Origin: Oscillospiraceae bacterium
GTDB taxonomy: Bacteria; Bacillota; Clostridia; Oscillospirales; CAG-272
Length of the DNA: 64,000 nt
Direction of reading: 5' to 3'
NCBI GenBank assembly: GCA_015064685.1
Contig: SVRT01000006.1
Span: 1-64,000, forward strand
Shown in pieces: positions 51,105 through 59,344 of this stretch. Below the pieces are notes generated by a model. It saw only the letters and a program-made list of their open reading frames with translations. It did not search any database and was not told where the DNA came from. How positions within the stretch are numbered: the stretch's first letter is position 1; every line of letters starts with the position of its first letter. A program made the position numbers and the translations under genes.

Positions 51105-51185
51105 AGTGATATTTTTGCTTCGCAAAAGTGATATTGCGCTTTCGCGCAGTGATATTCGTGCTTCGCACGAGTGTTATTCGCGCCT
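51105..51185. repeat. family H hairpin array (copy H2)
   Basis: GTGATATT units separated by self-complementary TTTTGCTTCGCAAAA, TGCGCTTTCGCGCA, CGTGCTTCGCACG. It is the short form of the array after tRNA-Gln. Confidence 0.7.
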
Positions 51186-51364
51186 TCCAAAACCTCTCTA
51201 TCGCCCCAAACACTCCACGGCGCGAGATGCTCGCCGAAGGCGAGCGAGAGAGGGATCCTTAAGGGAGAGAGGATCGCAAGAAGCTCGGCAAAAAGCACCA
51301 AGCTTAATTTATCAACCGCTCAGCCGAGATTCGCAGCGCCTCTTTCCCTTGAGCGGCGCTCCTT

Positions 51365-51545
51365 TGGTTACTTTCCTTCGCTGTTGAAGGAAAGTAACGT
51401 AAAAAACCTCGCTTCTTTCGTTCTTTTCTTGTCGCCAATGACAAGAAAAGAACATAAAATCCTCTTTCTCATCCTCACCGTTGAAGGAAAGTAACGTAAA
51501 AAACCTCGCTTCTTCCGTCTTTTCTTGCCGCGCAAGAAAAACAAA
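51365..51545. repeat. family I tandem hairpin repeats
   Basis: GTTGAAGGAAAGTAACGTAA, AAAACCTCGCTTCTT and CTTTTCTTG occur at about 51382-51431 and again at 51480-51528. Between and around them are hairpins ACTTTCCTTC/GAAGGAAAGT and TTCTTTTCTTGTC/GACAAGAAAAGAA. No gene; the remaining sequence to 51844 is AT-rich with no feature I can name. Confidence 0.65.
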
Positions 51546-51844
51546 AAGGGCGCACTTATCCATAGAAAATAAGTGTGCCCAGACGGTCGGCTATATTAAT
51601 TTCTGTTTCATGTGGGCAAGTCCACGCGGAATTATGGCATCTGTTCCTTTCGTTCAAGTTCCGACTGCCAAAAAATTCCACTTTCCGTCAGTTGCAGAAA
51701 TCCTCAAAATTCACAATATTATCTTACCACAAACACCCCAAAATGTCAAGTGCTTTTTACCAATACTTGCTCCAAAAATCAACCAATATTTTTTTCTTTT
51801 TTTCGCTCTCCCGTAAGCATCTTTCACAAAGAGGTGCAAAGGTG

Positions 51845-52282
51845 CTATTTTCCCGCCTTTTCTCTGTGTCGGCGCGCCAAAAAATGCACAGCCGTACATA
51901 GAAGCACGCCAAACGCGTACCCCGATGCATCAAGCCAGACGTCACTCAGCGCAGGACCTCTGCCGCTGAAGATCTGTATAGTCTCGTCAATAAGCGGCAC
52001 AGAGATGCCGAAAAGCGCACAGAGAGTCAGCTTAAAGCCGCGATGATCTGTAATTTCGCTTATCCAAAGCAGAAAGGTCGCTCCAAGCGCGGCAAACTCG
52101 CAAAAATGCGCCGCCTTGCGTAAAAAGTGATGCCCCTCGTCGCTCGCTCCCTGCTCACCGCCGAGTATATCCGCGATAAAGTGACTTATTGCCCCCGACA
52201 CCTCGCGGCTGAGAAGCGAATTGCCCCAGATAAAGCATAAAATCAGACATAGGATCACAAAATATATACGTTTTTTCGTCAT
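51845..52282 (-). CDS. VanZ-family membrane protein
   Basis: This 145-residue protein has four membrane segments and the VanZ-like pattern: FIWGNSLLS near the N-terminus, KAAHFCEFAALGA in the second helix region and DETIQIFSGRGPALSDVWLDASG, the most conserved stretch of the family. VanZ proteins are linked to teicoplanin tolerance and other surface-polymer functions, with unknown biochemistry. It is the last gene of the capsule-regulation operon, 12 bp after the phosphatase gene. Confidence 0.92.
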   Translation of the reverse strand: MTKKRIYFVILCLILCFIWGNSLLSREVSGAISHFIADILGGEQGASDEGHHFLRKAAHFCEFAALGATFLLWISEITDHRGFKLTLCALFGISVPLIDETIQIFSGRGPALSDVWLDASGYAFGVLLCTAVHFLARRHREKAGK

Positions 52283-52294
52283 ATATCGCCCTCG

Positions 52295-53065
52295 CTATCT
52301 GCCCGGTGTCCAGATTGGAGTAGCAGTCGAGAGTATCTTTTCGCTATTCTCACAAAGCTTTTCTATCGGAGCTGTACCGAGCTTTTTCTCGATCGCCGCG
52401 AGCGCCTCTTTTATCTTTGGCGCGCGCCTCTCCATATTGTGCGCATCACTGCCGAGCAGGTGTATCTTTCCGTCCTCGAGAAGCTTCAAGGCTCGCTTGC
52501 GCGTCCATATACCAAGAAATGCCTCCGCGTTGCTCTGTATCAGCATTCCTTCCTTGATCATTTCGTCCAGCATTTCCTGCCTGAAATACTGAAAATACCT
52601 CTCCACGTGAGCGATTATTGGTGTAATACCGTACTTCGCCACGATCAGACGAAGCTCCTGCACCATAGCCGAGGTCCATTTGTCAAACGGCATCTCAACA
52701 AGCAGGTATTTCGTTCCCGAAATACACATTTTCTCAAGCTCGGAGCACATACTCATCGCATTGAAGAACATGACCTCCGCGCCAAGATAAACGCTTGGCA
52801 TCGCGCAGGCATCTCTGCCCTCTTCTTCAAGGATCGATTCGATTTTATCTGCCAGATGCTTGGCGGTAGCGTCGCGCGTTTCAATAAACTCACGTGGCTC
52901 ATCTTTATTCGCGTAAAAATGAGGAGTTGCAACGACTTTTTTTACTCCTTGATCATAAAGGGACGACAGCATAGCGACAGATTCCACGCTGCTTTTACTT
53001 CCGTCGTCAAAGCGCGGAAGAATATGTGAATGAATATCTGAAACCGTTATTATTTCCGTGCTCAT
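52295..53065 (-). CDS. CpsB/CapC-like tyrosine-protein phosphatase (PHP)
   Basis: The protein (256 residues) is a PHP-fold phosphatase with metal-binding VSDIHSHILPRFDDGS near the N-terminus, VVATPHFYAN near 50, IIAHVERY near 145 and GSDAHNMERR near 200, as in CpsB/YwqE. It should dephosphorylate the tyrosine kinase encoded upstream and so control polymer length or export. I choose the ATG at 53065 because GGAGG lies about 6 nt before it. A hairpin (53101-53130) separates it from the kinase gene. Confidence 0.94.
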   Translation of the reverse strand: MSTEIITVSDIHSHILPRFDDGSKSSVESVAMLSSLYDQGVKKVVATPHFYANKDEPREFIETRDATAKHLADKIESILEEEGRDACAMPSVYLGAEVMFFNAMSMCSELEKMCISGTKYLLVEMPFDKWTSAMVQELRLIVAKYGITPIIAHVERYFQYFRQEMLDEMIKEGMLIQSNAEAFLGIWTRKRALKLLEDGKIHLLGSDAHNMERRAPKIKEALAAIEKKLGTAPIEKLCENSEKILSTATPIWTPGR

Positions 53066-53100
53066 TTTCTCCTCCATTGATACTTTTTACCGTATAATCA

Positions 53101-53130
53101 ATTAAAACCGAGTCACAACTCGGTTTTAAT
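53101..53130 (-). terminator. Hairpin between kinase and phosphatase genes
   Basis: ATTAAAACCGAG and CTCGGTTTTAAT pair around TCACAA; the minus-strand side ends in TTTTAATT. It may partly stop transcription after the kinase gene. Confidence 0.55.
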
Positions 53131-53136
53131 TTAATT

Positions 53137-53865
53137 TTATTTTTTATTTGTTCCTTTTTTATTCTTGCTATGATAATCGCCGTAGTAATAATGCTTCTTG
53201 CTATCCTTGCCGCTCTTAGCACCTATCCTGTTATAAACAAAGCCCAGTATCTTTACTCCAACGTACTCGAGTTGCCTGATCGTCTCAACAACGTCGCGAC
53301 GGCGCGTCTTACCGTGTCTTACAACGATGATCATTCCGTCAAGATACTTAGATACAGCTACGGGATCCGATACAGAAAGCACGGGTGGAAGGTCAACTAT
53401 AATATAGTCGTATTTCTCCTTGCAGCCATCAAGGAAGGTTGCCATTCTCTGAGATCCGATAAGCTCAGAGGGATTGGGTGGAATGTGTCCCGAAGACAAA
53501 ACGTCCATATTCTCATGGTGAACACCGTGCTGCACCTTGATATTCTCGTTTCCCGAAAGAGTTTCGGAAAGACCGGGCTCCATAGGGATCTCAAGAGTAG
53601 TGTAAACAGAGGGACGGCGCATATCAGCGTCAATAAGAAGCACCTTGTTTCCTGCCTCCGCAAGTGAATACGTAAGGTTTATTGACGTTGTACTCTTTCC
53701 CTCCTGAGGACATGAGCTACAAACGCCTATAACCTTTCCACCTACAGTGTCGGGAAAAGCGAAGGAAATATTTGTTCGCAACAGGTTATACGCCTCTCTT
53801 GACTCATAGTTAAGGGCGTCGCAAATGTTGCTGTGTTTTTTGTTTTCAATTACTTTTTCTTTCAT
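53137..53865 (-). CDS. BY-kinase, CpsD/CapB-like tyrosine kinase
   Basis: This 242-residue cytosolic bacterial tyrosine kinase has Walker A SSCPQEGKSTTSINL near residue 52, Walker A' VLLIDADMRRPS near 78 and Walker B YDYIIVDLPPV near 155, and a C-terminal tyrosine cluster (KKHYYYGDYHS) for autophosphorylation. It is activated by the Wzz-like membrane partner encoded 35 bp upstream and reversed by the PHP phosphatase downstream. Together they control capsule or exopolysaccharide synthesis. Confidence 0.94.
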   Translation of the reverse strand: MKEKVIENKKHSNICDALNYESREAYNLLRTNISFAFPDTVGGKVIGVCSSCPQEGKSTTSINLTYSLAEAGNKVLLIDADMRRPSVYTTLEIPMEPGLSETLSGNENIKVQHGVHHENMDVLSSGHIPPNPSELIGSQRMATFLDGCKEKYDYIIVDLPPVLSVSDPVAVSKYLDGMIIVVRHGKTRRRDVVETIRQLEYVGVKILGFVYNRIGAKSGKDSKKHYYYGDYHSKNKKGTNKK

Positions 53866-53899
53866 TTGTTTCTCCTGATAATCGGCTTCGCTTTATCCG

Positions 53900-54667
53900 T
53901 TAATTCCTATGGGTATAATTGTATCCGTATCTATGTCCGTATTTTTTATACGAATGTCCGGGATTATTGGAATCCGGGATGATCGAAAGCATAGGTATCT
54001 TGTCCTTATACGTGTCGATGAGCCAATCCTCTCCGTCGAGAGTATCCTTTGAAAAATGCGCAACAAGAATTGCTGCAAGGCTGATAACCAATCCAACAAG
54101 CGCACCAAGTATTATTGCGAGGGGCTTATTGGGAGAAGAAGGAGCATTAGGCATTTCGGGATTACTGATAACCTTACCCTCAGCACCGTTGAGAAGATCC
54201 TGAATCTGCAACACTTCACAAAACGCAGAAATAACGTATGTGCAGATCACCTTTGCCTCCTCGGGATTTGTGCTCTTGACCTGTACCTCAACGTATCGCG
54301 AGCCCTCGGCTGCAGTCGTTTTAATGGATTTATACAGATAATCAACCGTATATACCCTACCAAACTTTTCTGCCTCTTTACTATTGTTAAGCATCTCCGC
54401 CGCCCTTTCAAGAGTGACGTTTCCGGTAAGTATCTTCGCACTGTCCACAGCGATGGTTTGTCCTGCAATTACATCCTGGTATGAGGTCATATTATTGTTG
54501 TTAACACCAACCATAGCATTCGACGTATACATAGGTGTTGCAAAATAGTTAACGTACGTAAACGCTATGGCAATACCAATCACGGTTGCGATCAAAACTA
54601 TCCACCAATACTTTACAGCAACGCGTAAAAGCTGTCCAATTGATATATCGCGAACGTTTTCTTCCAT
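53900..54667 (-). CDS. Wzz/CapA-like chain-length and kinase-activator protein
   Basis: The protein (255 residues) has a helix near residues 22-43 (VLIATVIGIAIAFTYVNYF), an extracellular domain, and a second helix near 180-203 (AIILGALVGLVISLAAILVAHF), then a short cytosolic tail ending in a Tyr/His-rich stretch. This is the YveK/CapA layout of Wzz-family proteins that activate BY-kinases. I choose ATG 54667 because GGAG fits it; the GTG at 54682 overlaps that site. It is the first gene of the operon, behind a TTGACA-N17-TACAAT promoter. Confidence 0.92.
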   Translation of the reverse strand: MEENVRDISIGQLLRVAVKYWWIVLIATVIGIAIAFTYVNYFATPMYTSNAMVGVNNNNMTSYQDVIAGQTIAVDSAKILTGNVTLERAAEMLNNSKEAEKFGRVYTVDYLYKSIKTTAAEGSRYVEVQVKSTNPEEAKVICTYVISAFCEVLQIQDLLNGAEGKVISNPEMPNAPSSPNKPLAIILGALVGLVISLAAILVAHFSKDTLDGEDWLIDTYKDKIPMLSIIPDSNNPGHSYKKYGHRYGYNYTHRN

Positions 54668-54728
54668 TCCATTTATCTCCACATCTTATTTTTTTCTCAC
54701 AAGGGCATACAAAAAACATACCCTTAAT

Positions 54729-54757
54729 ATTGTATCACAACTTTTTTTCTTTGTCAA
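54729..54757 (-). promoter_or_regulatory. Promoter of the capsule-regulation operon
   Basis: On the minus strand TTGACA (54752-54757) and TACAAT (54729-54734) are spaced by 17 bp. Confidence 0.75.
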
Positions 54758-54820
54758 TAGGAATGTTTCTTTTTCCCGTGTACCATCACAGATATTTTTT
54801 GCATCAATCAACATCAGAAA

Positions 54821-54853
54821 AACAGGGCTTGCATATCTGCAAGCCCTGCTTTT
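54821..54853 (-). terminator. Terminator after the large lipoprotein gene
   Basis: CAGGGCTTGCA and TGCAAGCCCTG pair around TATC, with TTTTT on the minus strand. It lies about 60 bp after the stop at 54909. Confidence 0.8.
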
Positions 54854-54908
54854 GTCTTATTTCGCTTTAAAATTTGTTTTTTTGCTCAAAACACGCTTCT
54901 TTTCCCCG

Positions 54909-57900
54909 TCAGGAAACGCTTTTGATCTCGCCGTCGCCCTTCCAGTCCGAATAATAGACATAGGAGGAGTCAAGCGTGCCGTCTATAAGCTCCTTCGCCT
55001 CATCCTCGCTGTCAACTATCGCGACGTAAGCGATGTCAATGCTGCTTGAAGCGGTCGTAAGGCGCACCTGCACGTTCTGGTCGGCATTGCAGGTATAGTT
55101 GTAGACCGAAAGGTCTATAACCGCAACGCACCACCCGGTCGAAATCTTTCCGGCGGGGCGGCTTACAGAGACGTCACTGTCAACAGACCCTGCAGTTCCC
55201 CACGAGCCTATAACGTTTTTGTCCTCTGTTCCTACCTCAAGCGTAACAGATGCATCACCTGCCGCGCGGTATTTGAGAACGAGAAGGCTTCCCGTATCGT
55301 CTCCCATATCCGTGTATCCGTTAGAGCCGTTAACGAAGATGTGTCCCGTAGAGCCATTGAAGGCAAAGGAATGATATACCACTCCGCTCTCTTCCTTGAT
55401 TCCGTTATCGGTCGCGCCGTACTTTGTCATCGCGTCGAGCGCGTAGTACTTGTTGATGTCGGCGGAGACCTTGTGCGCAGACGCGAGCGTGCCGCACACC
55501 GCACAACGGTATTCGTAGCTTACGCTGCCGTCCTCTCCGCTTACCGCCTTATATTCGCAGGAGCAGATCTCACAAGCGCCGTTTGCGGTCTTGAGGATCG
55601 AATAGGTCTTTGTCTTTCTGTCGGTTGCAAAGACCACCGTTTCGTCGGGAGTGATCGAATCGATCTCTTCCCATCCGCCCTCGACGAATGCCATAAACTC
55701 GATGTCCGTGACGTTATCGTCTCTCGAGCGCGCTATACCGAAGGTATCTATGATATAGTCACCGCTCTCCGGATCCCTTACGTAATATTCAGGGATAAGA
55801 GCCTCAAGGTCAAAGACGTAGGTCGTCCACTCACCTGCCGTCGCCGCCTGCGCGGGAGAGGTGAGAGTTATCATACCGCTCGAGGTGGGTCTTGTCTCTG
55901 TTCCGTCGGGAGCGACAGCATATCCCTCGCCGTTTCTGCCCGTTGTACTGATATAGAACTCAACGTTCTTCTGATTATTGGTATTTCTCATTCTTACAAC
56001 GAAGTATTTTGCACTGCCAACGTTGTAATACTTGTTGTTGAGCGCGGCTCCTGTGGTACCGTGATTGTAGTCCTGCTGGTGTCTTGACCACCAGATCTCA
56101 CTGTAATAATTGATGCTTCCAAATACTACGTCACCGTCAAGTCCAACGCTCTTTTCTCCGACGTAGCCGGGAGCAGCCGCGTAAGTCACCGCGTTTCTCG
56201 CGACCTCATAGCCCGAGAAGTACTGCTTGACGCATTCGGGAAGAGTTACGGTCTTGAGATTCTTTCCGCAGTTGACGCAGAGGTATGAATACACGTTTCC
56301 GTCTACGTTCTCGCCCCAGGAATGCTCACCTACGCACTCCTGCTCCTGAGTTTTTACGATAGTTCCGTCAGCGGTCGCGTTGACCTTTACGACGGTCTCG
56401 TCTACAACGAGATTCTTGATCTCATCCCAAGAGTCGACGAATGCCATATAGTCAATGTCGTAATATACGTCCGAGGTGAAGTCCGCACCTGACGAGCCCG
56501 TGCCTATCTGGAAATAGAAGTTGTGGAGCTTATATTCTCCGTTTTCATCCGCAGGATATACGCTTTGTATCGCTCTCGGGAGGTCTATGACGTAGGTCGT
56601 CCAGCCGTACTCGACATTCTCCGCGCCGCTCTCACTTACAACGGTCGCAAGGCTCGTCGGCAATACGACCTCCTTCTCCTTGCCGGGAATTCCTCCGAGC
56701 ATCATCATAAACTTAACGCTCGGTGTATTTGTTCTCATTCTTATGACGAGAAGGTCTCCGCGTCCTACCGAGAATGCCGCCGCCACCTGATCAGGCGCGT
56801 TTGCGGTCGCCCAGTTGTTTCTCGCAAAGATGACCTGCGCGGTCTGTCCTCTTCCCGTAAATCTCGGATAGCTATGCTCGCCCTCGGTCATAAGAGTTCT
56901 GTCTATCTTGTAATATACGAGTGCGTTCTTGTTGATCTCCTCTGCGGAGATGTATTTATTGAGGTAGTAGCCAAACTGAAGATGCTCACATACCGAGCAA
57001 GCGTAGGTCAGCTCACCGTTAACTCTCATCTGCGTGTAGGTGTGAGGCTCGTTCTCAACCGCCTCAAGACCGCACTGATAGCAGGGCTCTGAGACAGAGT
57101 GACCCTCGTCGGTAGAGGTAAAGCTGTGCTTGATCTCGTTTCCGTCCTTGTCCACGCAAGGCTTCTTGAAGAATTCGCGCTCTCCGCTCACAACGTCAGA
57201 GTAAGCGAACACCTGCTTTTCGTTCGCGGTGAATGACTTAGCATCCTCAATACTGTCGCATATCATAACGTACGCGACGTCAAAATGCTCACCCTCAAGC
57301 ACGCGGCCGTTGATTCCGAGATATGAGAGATAGTACTCTCCGTCGGCATTGGGATGATAGCCCGTCTTCGTTCCGTCCGAGCCCGTAGTTACCGCCGTGG
57401 TCATATCGGCGATGACAGTCACCCAACCGGGCTTTAAGTCCTCAAAGACCATACTGTAGCTCTTGCTTGCGGACAGTGATCTTACCGATACACTGAATCT
57501 GCTCTGTGAGCTTGGGAGCCTTACCTTCATTACCATATATCTTCCCGACTCGCTCTCGGCATCCTGGCTCTCGACCACCTTGACCGTGCCGCTTCCGCCG
57601 CTTCCCAGCGTGAAGAGCGCAAAGCCCGTACCCATCTCAAAGGCAAAGCTGCCCGAGAATGTCGCGTCCGTGTCCACCGCGGAAAGCTCGCCCGGCGCGT
57701 AGAACGCGTTGATGCTGTACGAGACCTCATGCTCGTAAGCTACGTAATCACATACCGTGCAGGCAAATGCGTATATCCAAACGTCTCCGCCGTCGTCAAC
57801 TCTCTCAGCATATTCGTGCTGCTGCACCTTACCGTCCTTCTTACCGCAAACGCTGCAGGCGGGCTTGTAATGTCCCTCCTCTGTTGCGGCATAGGGGTGA

Positions 57901-58436
57901 TAGCACTCGGTCTCTTCCTCGGGATCGGTCTCATCCGATCCGTCGGTCTCGTCCGCAGTGGGATCACCGGCAGAAAAATAGCCTTCGTATATCGGAATAT
58001 AGCCGACAGACTCGCCAAGCGCGATCCTGTACCAGCCGCTTTCCGAATTATAGGCAACTATATCGATCCTGTCTCCAAACACGAGCGTTCCGACCTTTTC
58101 AGCCGAGAAGCTCGGTGAGGCATAAACGTAAAGCCTCTGCGCAGAGAGATAAAGCTGCTCATCGGTGTCCTCAAAGCAATCTCTGTTCTCCGTCTCGGGA
58201 TCTGTGGGTTGCTCGGGCGCACTTTCGCCATCTCCCGTATCCTTTTCACTTTCGACGTCGGGATCGCTCTCGTCCTCACCGTCCCCGCTCTCCTTGCCGT
58301 CGGTCTCGACCGCGGCGTCGGTGCGGTTCTCCTTGTCCTTATCCCCCTCGTTCTTGTTGTCGCAGGCAAAAAGCGACAAGACCATTAAAATTGAGAGAAT
58401 TAGTGTTAAATATCTGATAAATGCAGATCTTTTCAT
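54909..58436 (-). CDS. Large modular surface lipoprotein with SH3 and Cys-repeat modules
   Basis: At 1175 residues, this protein starts with a lipobox ending LSLFAC (Cys near 25), an acidic spacer, and a bacterial SH3-like domain (residues about 95-155, LYVYASPSFSAEKVGTLVFGDRI). Four modules of about 200-250 residues follow, each opening with a short Cys unit (CSVCGKKDGK, CYQCGLEAVE, CVNCGKNL, CAVCGTLA) and ending with a strand like DIAYVAIVDSEDEAKEL. The modules look like beta-sandwich binding domains. Role is unknown; cell-surface adhesion or glycan binding is inferred. It is monocistronic, with a consensus promoter 126 nt upstream, and has two paralogs next to it. Confidence 0.85.
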   Translation of the reverse strand: MKRSAFIRYLTLILSILMVLSLFACDNKNEGDKDKENRTDAAVETDGKESGDGEDESDPDVESEKDTGDGESAPEQPTDPETENRDCFEDTDEQLYLSAQRLYVYASPSFSAEKVGTLVFGDRIDIVAYNSESGWYRIALGESVGYIPIYEGYFSAGDPTADETDGSDETDPEEETECYHPYAATEEGHYKPACSVCGKKDGKVQQHEYAERVDDGGDVWIYAFACTVCDYVAYEHEVSYSINAFYAPGELSAVDTDATFSGSFAFEMGTGFALFTLGSGGSGTVKVVESQDAESESGRYMVMKVRLPSSQSRFSVSVRSLSASKSYSMVFEDLKPGWVTVIADMTTAVTTGSDGTKTGYHPNADGEYYLSYLGINGRVLEGEHFDVAYVMICDSIEDAKSFTANEKQVFAYSDVVSGEREFFKKPCVDKDGNEIKHSFTSTDEGHSVSEPCYQCGLEAVENEPHTYTQMRVNGELTYACSVCEHLQFGYYLNKYISAEEINKNALVYYKIDRTLMTEGEHSYPRFTGRGQTAQVIFARNNWATANAPDQVAAAFSVGRGDLLVIRMRTNTPSVKFMMMLGGIPGKEKEVVLPTSLATVVSESGAENVEYGWTTYVIDLPRAIQSVYPADENGEYKLHNFYFQIGTGSSGADFTSDVYYDIDYMAFVDSWDEIKNLVVDETVVKVNATADGTIVKTQEQECVGEHSWGENVDGNVYSYLCVNCGKNLKTVTLPECVKQYFSGYEVARNAVTYAAAPGYVGEKSVGLDGDVVFGSINYYSEIWWSRHQQDYNHGTTGAALNNKYYNVGSAKYFVVRMRNTNNQKNVEFYISTTGRNGEGYAVAPDGTETRPTSSGMITLTSPAQAATAGEWTTYVFDLEALIPEYYVRDPESGDYIIDTFGIARSRDDNVTDIEFMAFVEGGWEEIDSITPDETVVFATDRKTKTYSILKTANGACEICSCEYKAVSGEDGSVSYEYRCAVCGTLASAHKVSADINKYYALDAMTKYGATDNGIKEESGVVYHSFAFNGSTGHIFVNGSNGYTDMGDDTGSLLVLKYRAAGDASVTLEVGTEDKNVIGSWGTAGSVDSDVSVSRPAGKISTGWCVAVIDLSVYNYTCNADQNVQVRLTTASSSIDIAYVAIVDSEDEAKELIDGTLDSSYVYYSDWKGDGEIKSVS

Positions 58437-58561
58437 TCAGCGATCCTCCGTTAGAGAAATAATTTATCGAAATAATCTAAAAAAGTCATTTTTTCACCGT
58501 TTTCCGCCTTTTCGTGGCAGCAACGCTCCCCCACAAAAAATCAAAAAACTATCTTATTATA

Positions 58562-58590
58562 ATTATACTACCTCCACCCCTTTTTGTCAA
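58562..58590 (-). promoter_or_regulatory. Promoter of the SH3-containing lipoprotein gene
   Basis: On the minus strand TTGACA (58585-58590) and TATAAT (58562-58567) are spaced by 17 bp; the leader is about 120 nt. Confidence 0.8.
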
Positions 58591-58654
58591 TAGCATTCTT
58601 CCCTTTTCTTTCTTTTTTTCTTAAAACACAATAAAACCGAAAGGTTTACGTAAC

Positions 58655-59180
58655 TTCAAATTTTGATTTATCGGTGAGGCGGGGGAGCGGGGAAAGCGGG
58701 GACGCGTGCCTCCGGCGGGTCGCTTTTTGAAAAAAGCTCCGCAAAAACTTCCCTTATATTAGGTCCTTTAATAGTGAAAAATATAACTCGGACTGCTTGC
58801 TTGCAAGCAGCCGTTTGCAACAAATTGATAAATGAGTTAGTTCAACTTCACGTTGCATATGGTGTCGTAGGATTTTTCGCCGCAAGCGGCTAAAAAAATC
58901 CCTCACTGACCTTATCGTGTTGATAAGGTTTAGAACCCAACCGATGAAAACCCTTTAATCTTAAAGAAAAATTAAGTTAAAGAAAGCCTTGCAAACGATT
59001 TCAAATACACTCGCAACACGATAGCAGAGGGACTATGCAGGTGCGACACGGTGTAGATAGATAAACCGTCTTAACTTGTATAAAATATACTTTGGGGTTT
59101 TGGGGGTGTGGGGGGCTTTTTTCCCTGGAAAAGTCCCCCACGCGCATCCCCCTCGCATCCCCGCTAAACCCCAATTTGTC
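58655..59180. repeat. family D element (copy D4) with outer boundaries
   Basis: The longest family D copy. The outer boundaries are TTCAAATTTTGATTTATCGG and AAACCCCAATTTGTC. It has the ACTGCTTGCTTGCAAGCAGC block of D1, hairpin GCCGCAAGCGGC, the conserved ACGATAGCAGAGGGACTATG block, and GGGGGGCTTTT..AAAAGTCCCCC. Confidence 0.87.
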
Positions 59181-59185
59181 GCAAA

Positions 59186-59212
59186 AAGAACAGGGTCAAG
59201 AGACCCTGTTCC
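59186..59212. terminator. Hairpin after element D4
   Basis: GAACAGGGTC and GACCCTGTTC pair around AAGA; AAAAA precedes it on the plus strand, giving a T tract on the minus strand. Confidence 0.6.
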
Positions 59213-59262
59213 GTATTGATTGTTTGAAATATCACTCTGCGTCTCCTCCGCAACTAATCAAT

Positions 59263-59298
59263 AAAAATCGGCTCCGCGGTAACACGGAGCCGACAAAA
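59263..59298 (-). terminator. Terminator after the second large lipoprotein gene
   Basis: TCGGCTCCG and CGGAGCCGA pair with an 8-nt loop, followed by TTTTTATTG on the minus strand. It closely resembles the terminator after the antiporter gene. Confidence 0.7.
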
Positions 59299-59344
59299 TA
59301 CGTATATTTCAGATTTGCGGTTGTTATGTAACAACTGCGTTTTA

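Noticed and set aside
51053-51110. Purine or PRPP riboswitch before purE
   Set aside because: The predicted leader is only about 10 nt, and no conserved purine-aptamer core is visible.
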